Assembly: GCA_024278395.1 (NCBI GenBank)
Contig: JAJRTG010000061.1
Location: 1 to 10,268 of the forward strand
DNA length: 10,268 bases
Reading direction: 5' to 3'
From: Fidelibacterota bacterium
Lineage (GTDB): Bacteria > Bipolaricaulota > Bipolaricaulia > UBA7950 > UBA9294
The notes below the pieces were generated by a model, which made no database searches, was not told the DNA's origin, and saw nothing but the letters and a program-made list of their open reading frames with translations. Below are positions 1 through 5,572 of this stretch, piece after piece (position 1 is the first letter of the stretch; each line of letters starts with the position of its first letter). A program made the translations under genes and the position numbers.

Positions 1-702
1 CTTGCCATCGTGGCCTTACTCACGCTCGGGATCGCGTTCTCCGCAGGCGCAAGGCAGTACGCGCTCTACTACGCGTGCACCGCCTCCCAGGATACGGCGC
101 TCGTGCTCATGAACTCGGGAGAGGACGAGACATACTACACCCTCAAGGTCTACGACGCCTACGGAACGCTCCTCGAGGCGTCCTCGGGGGATCTCGACGG
201 GTTCGAATCCGACTATCAGGTGCTCTCCGATCTCGTTGGAAACAAGGACACGAATTGGGGATTAGCCATCGTGGAGACCCCGGGGATCGTGACGATCGGG
301 ATCGAGACCTTCGTGAACGGCGGATGGCAGGCGTCGGAGAACGTCACCGATCCCGTCACCGGAGGGGACGGAGCGACCTACTACTGGTACGGACTCAACT
401 ACGCCAACACTTCCGACCAGGCGACCGGGGTGGCGGTCGTAAACCCGTACGACAGCCCGGTGGCGGGGACGCTCTTCGTCTACGATTCCTTCGGAAAGCA
501 AGTGGACTCGGTCGATATCCTCCTCGACCCGCACGAATCCGACTACTTCGCGCTGCGCAATCTCGTTTCACAGTCCGATTCGATGTGGGGAGCGGTGGAC
601 CTCAAGATGACCGCACCGGTCGTGGTCGCCGGGGAGTACTTCGCCTCTGACGGGACGCTCCTGAACGTGGACGAGATCACACGCTTCTACTACTCCGAGT
701 GA
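1..702 (+). CDS. Secreted protein of unknown function with duplicated module (5'-truncated)
   Basis: The reading frame is open from the first base and ends at TGA 700-702. Its first residues (LAIVALLTLGIAFSAGA) are the hydrophobic core and end of a signal peptide, so the true start probably lies just before the window; the GTG at 10 would cut into this segment. The mature part, about 215 residues, holds two copies of one module (about 58-330 and 379-650). Shared elements in order are a Tyr-rich start, a KVYDAYG / FVYDSFG strand, an ESDY..L..LV segment, a WG dipeptide and a closing IETF / GEYF strand. This looks like an all-beta fold, probably exported to the periplasm or surface. No catalytic motif, membrane anchor or known family is evident. 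It converges on the ABC ATPase gene and overlaps it by 26 bases. The coding call is secure; the function is unknown. Confidence 0.85.
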   Translation, partial: LAIVALLTLGIAFSAGARQYALYYACTASQDTALVLMNSGEDETYYTLKVYDAYGTLLEASSGDLDGFESDYQVLSDLVGNKDTNWGLAIVETPGIVTIGIETFVNGGWQASENVTDPVTGGDGATYYWYGLNYANTSDQATGVAVVNPYDSPVAGTLFVYDSFGKQVDSVDILLDPHESDYFALRNLVSQSDSMWGAVDLKMTAPVVVAGEYFASDGTLLNVDEITRFYYSE

Positions 703-1468
703 TCGGGAGGACGGCCCGACGGCCGTCACCGGAAACGAGGAGCTCGAAGGGCATCCCGTACGCTGTTCTCAATACCGACGGGGTTATCGCCTCGTTCGGA
801 GCGCCGTCGGATACGATCGTTCCTCCGCTGAGGATGACCGCGCGGTCGGCGTAGAGGAGCGCGTTGTTCGGGTGGTGTGAGCTCACCAGGATCCCGAGCC
901 TCTCCGCATGCGCGATATCCCCAAGCGAGGTAAGGGTCCGGTGCTGGAACGCCGGATCGAGGTGGGCGTCCGGCTCGTCCATCAGGAGGTAGCGAACTCC
1001 CTGGGCGAGCCCGCGGGCGATGAGCACCAACCGCCGTTCACCACCGCTCATCTCGGTGTACGGCCGGTCGCGCAACCTCCACAGCCCGACCGCCATGAGT
1101 GCTTGGGCTGTCAGCTCCCGATCACGTCTCCCCGGCCGGGCGAGCACAGGCAGGTGCGGAGCCCTCCCCATCATCACCACCTCCCAGACCGTATAGGCGA
1201 AGACCGGGGTGTGGATCTGGGGGACGAACCCGATCAACCGGGCGCGCGTCCGGGGGGACAAGGTCGAGAGCGGGACCCCGTCGACCGTGATCCTCCCCGA
1301 CTCCGGAGGGAGAACCCCGACGAGGCAGGAGAGGAGCGTCGTCTTACCGGATCCGTTCGCCCCGAGGATGAACGTAACCTCCCCGGAGGCGGCGGCGAGG
1401 TTGACTCCGGCGAGCACCTGCTCGGCCTCCCGGTAAGAGAACGAGACTCCCTCCGCCCGGATGCTCAT
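677..1468 (-). CDS. ABC transporter ATP-binding protein, FecE/BtuD type
   Basis: This 263-residue protein is the nucleotide-binding subunit that would power import through the neighbouring permease. Visible motifs are Walker A GANGSGKT (residues 36-43), Q-loop Q84, the signature MSGGERR (140-146, a variant of LSGGQ), Walker B YLLMDEP with D164-E165, D-loop AHLD and switch histidine H198. The segment around 98-112 (VMMGRAPHLPVLARPG) is typical of iron-siderophore and cobalamin importers. The ATG at 1468 was chosen because the frame reads on upstream only as a shadow of the permease gene, and because GGGAGGGTGGAG precedes this ATG. The start forms an ATGA overlap with the permease stop, so translation is probably coupled. 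The last 26 bases overlap the convergent gene. The family is certain; the substrate cannot be read from this subunit. Confidence 0.95.
   Translation of the reverse strand: MSIRAEGVSFSYREAEQVLAGVNLAAASGEVTFILGANGSGKTTLLSCLVGVLPPESGRITVDGVPLSTLSPRTRARLIGFVPQIHTPVFAYTVWEVVMMGRAPHLPVLARPGRRDRELTAQALMAVGLWRLRDRPYTEMSGGERRLVLIARGLAQGVRYLLMDEPDAHLDPAFQHRTLTSLGDIAHAERLGILVSSHHPNNALLYADRAVILSGGTIVSDGAPNEAITPSVLRTAYGMPFELLVSGDGRRAVLPITRSSRSV
710..727. repeat. 7-bp inverted repeat between convergent gene ends
   Basis: GACGGCC (710-716) and GGCCGTC (721-727) are perfect complements around a 4-base loop, eight bases after the stop of the upstream plus-strand gene. The hairpin lies inside the last codons of the minus-strand ATPase gene. 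No T-run follows on either strand, so it is not a standard intrinsic terminator. It might slow polymerase or protect the 3' end of the plus-strand mRNA, or simply reflect GC-rich coding sequence. Confidence 0.35.
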
Positions 1469-2460
1469 CTCCACCCTCCCCGAGCGCGCAGGACGCGCAT
1501 GAACAGGAACAGGAACGCCGGCACCCCGATCAACCCGGCGAGGATCCCGAGCGGGATCTCCGCCGAGATCGCGGTGCGGGAGATGTCGTCGAGCGCGAGC
1601 AGGGTCATCGCTCCGAGCAGAAGCGACGCCGGGATGAGGCGCGCGTGATCCGGCCCGACGAGGGCGCGGGCGGCGTGGGGGACGATCAATCCGACCCAGC
1701 CGATGATCCCGCTCACCGAGACCGACGCGGCAACGAGGAGGGTCCCCACCCCGATCGCTGCAAGGCGGAACCGCTTGACCGCGACCCCGAGCGCCGCCCC
1801 CTCCGCCGCGTCCAGGGTGAGGAGGTTCAGCCGCCAGCGGATCAACAGGAAGAAGGGAAGGCCGAGCCCGGTGATCACGAACAGCGGCCACAGCCCCCCG
1901 AACCGCACCCCGGAGAGCCCACCGAGGAGCCAGTAGGTGATCGCGGGAAGCTGATCGAGCGGGTCGGCGACGTACTTGATCAACCCCAAGAGCGCGTTGA
2001 AGAACGCGCTTGTCAGCACTCCGGTCACCACCAGGACGAGGATCGACGCCCCGAACCTCTCGCCGACGAAGATGACCACTCCCATCGCGAGCAGCGAGAA
2101 CCCGAACGCGGAGATCTCCACCCCCACCGGGCCGTGGGATAGGAGCAGGGCGAGGGCCGCGCCGAACGCCGCCCCGGAGCTCACCCCGAGGATGCGCGAG
2201 TCGACGAGCGGGTTGCGGAATATCCCCTGAAACACCGCCCCGCTCACCCCGAGGTTCGCCCCGATGCACCCCGCGGCGAGGATGCGGGGAAGGCGCACCC
2301 GCAGGATCACCGCACGCAGGATCGGATCCGCGCCGGAGAAGAGGGATGATATCCCGGAGAAGAACCCGATCCGGAACCTCCCGATGAACAGCGAGGCGAG
2401 CGCGAGCGCTCCCAGGAGAAAGAGGAGCCCTCCCCACACCGCCCCATTCCCTTTGCTCAT
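1465..2460 (-). CDS. ABC transporter permease, FecCD/BtuC family
   Basis: This 331-residue polytopic membrane protein is the translocation subunit of a type II ABC importer and probably acts as a homodimer. Family hallmarks are RLPR (56-59), Gln78, RNPLVDSRILGVSSGAA (82-98) and the C-terminal block from 257 (GLIVPHAARALVGPDH, then EIPLGILAGLIG). Hydrophobic segments fit about nine or ten helices, and the length is normal. The ATG at 2460 was chosen because it overlaps the TGA of the binding-protein gene as ATGA and the hydrophobic protein begins here; the frame upstream is a shadow of that gene. There is no convincing ribosome binding site before it, so translation probably depends on termination of the upstream gene. 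Known family substrates include Fe-siderophores, haem, cobalamin and, in the MolB branch, molybdate/tungstate. Which one applies here is open. Confidence 0.95.
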   Translation of the reverse strand: MSKGNGAVWGGLLFLLGALALASLFIGRFRIGFFSGISSLFSGADPILRAVILRVRLPRILAAGCIGANLGVSGAVFQGIFRNPLVDSRILGVSSGAAFGAALALLLSHGPVGVEISAFGFSLLAMGVVIFVGERFGASILVLVVTGVLTSAFFNALLGLIKYVADPLDQLPAITYWLLGGLSGVRFGGLWPLFVITGLGLPFFLLIRWRLNLLTLDAAEGAALGVAVKRFRLAAIGVGTLLVAASVSVSGIIGWVGLIVPHAARALVGPDHARLIPASLLLGAMTLLALDDISRTAISAEIPLGILAGLIGVPAFLFLFMRVLRARGGWR

Positions 2461-3458
2461 CGCGGGAGCAACCGCGCCGCCTCTTCCTCCGAGAGCTCGT
2501 ATCCGTAGTAGGTGGAGTAGAAATTCCTGAACTCCGCGGCGAGATCGAGCGGCACCGCGCCGGGATGGAGGACCTCGGCGAGCCACAGGATCCCGACGAG
2601 CGAGTCCGGCACAGGGGTGTCCCACGGGGCGATGACCCGCGGCATCTTGTACACCCGCTTGTTCCTTACCGCCGCGATGCTCCCCCAATCGGGATCGCTC
2701 AGGATATCCTTCGGGGTCACCCGTCCGTACGGAGCGATGACGATCACCTGCGGGTTCCAGGAGAGGACCTGCTCCAAGTTGACGTTGTTCCAGTATCCCT
2801 TGAGGCTCTTACTCACCGACTCCCCTCCGGCGAGCTCGATCATCTCGGTCTGGTACATGTCCCCGCTCGCCACGCGCAGCTTGCTCGTCCCACAGAAATA
2901 GACAGAAACCGGCGTCTTCCCGGCTACGGCATTGGCGACCTCGGCGATGATCCGGTCGTAATCGCGGGCGAACGCCTGAGCGCGGGAATAAGCGTCTCCT
3001 CCGAGCACTTTTCCGGTGAGGAGCATCGCCCCCTTCACCCGGTCCAAGCTCTCCGGCACGTACTCGACGGTCGGGATGCCCAATTCGGTCAGCTGGTCAG
3101 CGATCCCTGCATTCTTGTACGGATTGGACAAAACGAGATCCGGCGCCAGGGAGGCGATCTCTTCGACGTTCGGGGTATCGAATGCCATCCTCTCCGCAAG
3201 GTCGGGATCGATCTCCTTGAGCGCACGGGGGGCCTTATCCGCGCTCTTCACACCGATGTACCCCGCCGTGATCAGCCGGTCCTGCGCCCCGAGGGCATAG
3301 ACGTAGTAGGTGGAGATCCCGTAGACGCTCGCGATCCGGGTGACCGGTTGATGAACCGTCACCGTGCGTCCGGTCTGGTCGACCACCGTCACCGTCCCTG
3401 CGAGCGCCGAAACCCCGAACAAGAACACCAACACCGATACCAACAGGACTTTCTTCAT
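2457..3458 (-). CDS. Periplasmic substrate-binding protein, FecB/BtuF family
   Basis: This 333-residue protein captures the substrate and delivers it to the FecCD permease. Residues 1-20 are a signal peptide (MKK, a hydrophobic core, then SALA before G21) with no lipobox cysteine, so the mature protein is probably free in the periplasm. A TVTVVDQTGRTVTV hairpin follows, then a class III binding-protein fold: N-lobe (about 40-150), a long linking helix, and a C-lobe ending near residue 300. The RVIAPWDTPVPDS segment and the C-terminal FYSTYYGYEL resemble iron-complex and MolA-like proteins. Start 3458 is preceded by AAAGGGAGGAGCG and overlaps the PadR stop as ATGA. Substrate candidates are ferric chelate, cobalamin or molybdate/tungstate; residues alone do not decide. 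The operon lacks visible neighbours, such as cobalamin enzymes, that would narrow it. Confidence 0.93.
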   Translation of the reverse strand: MKKVLLVSVLVFLFGVSALAGTVTVVDQTGRTVTVHQPVTRIASVYGISTYYVYALGAQDRLITAGYIGVKSADKAPRALKEIDPDLAERMAFDTPNVEEIASLAPDLVLSNPYKNAGIADQLTELGIPTVEYVPESLDRVKGAMLLTGKVLGGDAYSRAQAFARDYDRIIAEVANAVAGKTPVSVYFCGTSKLRVASGDMYQTEMIELAGGESVSKSLKGYWNNVNLEQVLSWNPQVIVIAPYGRVTPKDILSDPDWGSIAAVRNKRVYKMPRVIAPWDTPVPDSLVGILWLAEVLHPGAVPLDLAAEFRNFYSTYYGYELSEEEAARLLPR

Positions 3459-3997
3459 CGCTCCTCCCTTTCAAGTTCCTGAGCGCAATCGCGCAGCCAT
3501 TCGAGTGTCGCCTGGAGCTGTCCCAACCGGAATGAGAGAGCGAGCCGCCCGATGAGTTCATCCTCTACTTTGAGCCCTTTCCTTCGGGCCAATCGGGAAC
3601 GGATCCGCTCGAGGGCATCAGCCTCATCGGAGATCAGGTCCTCCATCCGCTCCGGGGCCAAACGGTGGAGGAAGTACAGCTTGGCAAGGAATTCCACGCG
3701 CACGTCGCGCAGGTGGCGGACCGGCGACGTGACCCAGCTCCAGAACGCCTTCTCCCCGGACGGGGTGATCCTGAACACCCGTCGCGGCGGGTGCCCCTCC
3801 CGGGGAACCATCCGGCCGGCGATTAACCCCTCCTCCTCCAACCGGGAAAGGGTCACATAGAGTCTGCTCGGAGCGATCCGCCATATCGGCCCAAGCCCGG
3901 AGGAGATCCGGGCGTTAAGCGCGTAGCCGTGCCCCTCTCCGTGCAACAGGAGATCTCCCAACACCGCCCCCTCCACCGGGAAGGATTCCGCCGCCAT
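3455..3997 (-). CDS. PadR-family transcriptional regulator
   Basis: This 180-residue protein has an N-terminal winged helix (about 9-85). It shows the PadR pattern: VLGDLLLHGEGHGYAL, then SRLYVTLSRLEEEGLI as the recognition region, then PPRRVFRITPSGEKAF for the wing. The C-terminal half (about 95-180) is helical and charged, as in the long PadR subgroup with a Vir_act_alpha_C-like dimerisation domain. The ATG at 3997 was chosen because GGAGGT lies seven bases upstream and the winged-helix homology begins soon after; a longer frame to 4099 would run through the promoter and palindrome. PadR proteins are usually repressors released by a small ligand. Being first in the importer operon, behind a palindrome, it most likely represses itself and the transporter. 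Its stop overlaps the next start as ATGA. The effector is unknown. Confidence 0.92.
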   Translation of the reverse strand: MAAESFPVEGAVLGDLLLHGEGHGYALNARISSGLGPIWRIAPSRLYVTLSRLEEEGLIAGRMVPREGHPPRRVFRITPSGEKAFWSWVTSPVRHLRDVRVEFLAKLYFLHRLAPERMEDLISDEADALERIRSRLARRKGLKVEDELIGRLALSFRLGQLQATLEWLRDCAQELEREER

Positions 3998-4007
3998 GGT
4001 ACCTCCA

Positions 4008-4025
4008 TATTGGAATAGTCCAATA
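4008..4025. promoter_or_regulatory. Probable PadR operator: 18-bp perfect palindrome
   Basis: TATTGGA (4008-4014) and TCCAATA (4019-4025) are perfect complements around ATAG. On the minus strand the palindrome begins one base after the proposed -10 box and ends just before the GGAGGT ribosome binding site of the regulator, so it should cover the transcription start. A bound dimer there would block initiation. It is AT-rich in a GC-rich region. Function as an operator is inferred from position; it could also act as a short 5'-UTR hairpin. Confidence 0.65.
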
Positions 4026-4026
4026 A

Positions 4027-4054
4027 AGAATAACGTACGAGAGCGGATTTTCAA
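4027..4054 (-). promoter_or_regulatory. Promoter of the padR-ABC importer operon
   Basis: Read on the minus strand, TTGAAA (4054-4049, five of six matches to the -35 consensus) is followed after 16 bases by TATTCT (4032-4027, four of six matches to -10). Transcription would start around 4020, inside the palindrome. No other promoter is evident before the three transporter genes, which overlap one another, so this one probably serves all four genes. Confidence 0.55.
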
Positions 4055-4060
4055 GGAAGG

Positions 4061-4089
4061 TCGCCGTACGGGAAGAAGGAGCGTATAAT
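4061..4089 (+). promoter_or_regulatory. Promoter of tpiA-pgsA
   Basis: A perfect TATAAT -10 box lies at 4084-4089. The hexamer 17 bases upstream (TCGCCG, 4061-4066) matches the -35 consensus at only three positions. Transcription would start near 4096, giving a very short leader before AAGGAGG (4100-4106). The -10 call is good and the -35 is weak. It is divergent from the importer promoter and about 60 bases from the palindrome, so direct control by the PadR protein is unlikely. Confidence 0.55.
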
Positions 4090-4110
4090 CGCCGGGCATA
4101 AGGAGGAACG

Positions 4111-4875
4111 ATGGATCGAACGACGCTTATCGCTGGAAATTGGAAGATGCACAAGACCCCTGACGAGACGGAGGAGTTCATCCGGGAGTTTTCCGGAACG
4201 TACGAGGCAGCTCCGGAGGTGGAGGTCCTCATCATCCCCCCGTTCACGAGCCTGGAGAGGGCGGGGAAGCTGATCCCCGGAACCGGGATCGGCCTCGGAG
4301 CGCAGGACCTCTACTTCGAAGAGGAAGGGGCTTACACCGGGGAGGTCGCGCCGCGGATGCTCCTCGCCTGCGGGTGCTCGTACGCCCTCGTCGGGCACTC
4401 CGAGCGCCGCGCCCTGTTCCACGAGGACGATCCCACCGTTAACCGCAAGCTTCTCGCTGCGCTCTCCGCCGGCCTCTCCCCGATCCTGTGCGTCGGGGAG
4501 ACCCTGGACGAACACCGGGCCGGGAAAGTGGCGGAGAAGATCACCCGCCAGCTCTCCGCCGATCTCGCCGGAGTGGGACGGGAGGACCTCAAGCGCGTCG
4601 TGATCGCCTATGAACCGATCTGGGCGATCGGGACGGGAGAGACGGCCACCCCGGAGGAGGCGCAGGATACGATCAGGCTGATCCGAGCCTGGATCGAGGA
4701 GCACTATGACGCCCACGCGGCGGAGGGGATCCGGATCCTCTACGGAGGGAGCGTGAAGCCGGGGAACGCCGCCGCTCTACTCTCCCAACCGGACATCGAC
4801 GGAGCGCTCGTCGGCGGGGCGTCGCTGCAGCCGGAATCCTTCGCCCAGATAGCGCGCGCCGCCCTTGACAGATAG
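4111..4875 (+). CDS. tpiA: Triosephosphate isomerase
   Basis: This 254-residue cytosolic TIM barrel interconverts dihydroxyacetone phosphate and glyceraldehyde 3-phosphate in glycolysis and gluconeogenesis. All key elements are present: GNWKMHK with N10 and K12, GHSERR with electrophile H96, AYEPIWAIGTG with catalytic base E168 and flexible loop 6 (about 170-180), and the phosphate-binding YGGSVKPGNA (211-220) and GALVGGASL (231-239). The length is typical of bacterial enzymes. Start 4111 has AAGGAGG four bases upstream. The gene is followed after 37 bases by pgsA on the same strand with no terminator between, suggesting co-transcription. Nothing is odd about it, and the identification is secure. 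Confidence 0.98.
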   Translation: MDRTTLIAGNWKMHKTPDETEEFIREFSGTYEAAPEVEVLIIPPFTSLERAGKLIPGTGIGLGAQDLYFEEEGAYTGEVAPRMLLACGCSYALVGHSERRALFHEDDPTVNRKLLAALSAGLSPILCVGETLDEHRAGKVAEKITRQLSADLAGVGREDLKRVVIAYEPIWAIGTGETATPEEAQDTIRLIRAWIEEHYDAHAAEGIRILYGGSVKPGNAAALLSQPDIDGALVGGASLQPESFAQIARAALDR

Positions 4876-4912
4876 ATCATCCCGGGTTAGGGTAGCAGGC
4901 GAGGAGCGCACG

Positions 4913-5455
4913 ATGTTGCTTACGATTCCAAACCAGATCACCCTCGCCCGCATCGCGAGCGTGCCGATCTTTATGTACCTCGTCCTCCACGGGACGCAGG
5001 TGACGACGATCCTGGCGATCACGATCTTCTCGCTTGCCGCCATCTCGGACGCGGTCGACGGCTACCTCGCGCGCAGCCTGAGCCAGACAACGGTCTTCGG
5101 CAAGTTCGCCGATCCGATCGCGGACAAGCTCCTCATCGCCGGAGCGCTCATCTCGTTCGTACAGCTCGGGGAGCTCGCCGCGTGGGGGGTGATGGTGATC
5201 ATCTCCCGCGAGTTCCTCGTCACCGGACTGCGCATCCTGGCGATAGCGGAGGGGGAGGTGATCGCGGCCAGCCCGCTCGGGAAGCTGAAGACCGTCTCCC
5301 ACATTGGGCTTGTCCTCACGATCCTCGCCACCCGCACCTTCTCCTGGGGGGCGAGCGGGCAGACCGCCAAGGCGGCGTTCCTCTACCTCGCGATCGCCCT
5401 GGCGATCATCTCGGCCGGGGAGTACTTCTACCGATCGCGCCGCCTCTTCGTCTGA
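4913..5455 (+). CDS. pgsA: CDP-diacylglycerol--glycerol-3-phosphate 3-phosphatidyltransferase
   Basis: This 180-residue integral membrane enzyme transfers phosphatidyl from CDP-diacylglycerol to glycerol 3-phosphate, the committed step to phosphatidylglycerol and cardiolipin. The CDP-alcohol phosphatidyltransferase motif D-x2-DG-x2-AR-x8-G-x3-D-x3-D is exact: D46, D49-G50, A53-R54, G63, D67 and D71 bind metal and substrate. The N-terminal PNQITLARI is typical of PgsA rather than PssA, and about six hydrophobic helices follow. The ATG at 4913 was preferred over an upstream TTG at 4865 (inside tpiA) because GAGGAG lies six bases before it and family homology starts here. The 117 bases after its stop hold no clear terminator. 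Another CDP-alcohol transferase specificity is possible but less likely. Confidence 0.93.
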   Translation: MLLTIPNQITLARIASVPIFMYLVLHGTQVTTILAITIFSLAAISDAVDGYLARSLSQTTVFGKFADPIADKLLIAGALISFVQLGELAAWGVMVIISREFLVTGLRILAIAEGEVIAASPLGKLKTVSHIGLVLTILATRTFSWGASGQTAKAAFLYLAIALAIISAGEYFYRSRRLFV

Positions 5456-5572
5456 AGCTTACCTTTGTCTTTCCCCGCGGTAATCGGACGCCTCCTCACG
5501 CGTTACCCAGGCGCAGGATCTCCGCCCCAAAAACGGATAGGATCGGATAAGAACCGTACTCAGGGGGGAAAG

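Noticed and set aside
908..2230. Long plus-strand open frames running opposite the ATPase and permease genes
   Set aside because: They are Arg/Pro/Gly-rich frames antisense to clear ABC genes, lack ribosome binding sites and have no recognisable protein features; GC-rich DNA commonly leaves such frames open.
2565..3482. 305-codon plus-strand open frame opposite the binding-protein gene
   Set aside because: It is a mirror of a well-supported gene with a signal peptide and ribosome binding site; its translation is His/Arg/Pro-rich without domains.
4034..4070. Two CGTACG palindromes 31 bases apart in the padR-tpiA intergenic region
   Set aside because: The spacing of about three helical turns is suggestive, but CGTACG or CCGTACG occurs at several other places in coding DNA of the window, so it is probably a common word.
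5456..5572. 117-base gap between pgsA and the large secreted protein gene, with a TAGGAT hexamer and repeated GGAT words
   Set aside because: No matching -35 at an acceptable distance and no terminator hairpin with a T-run; I cannot support a specific promoter or terminator here.
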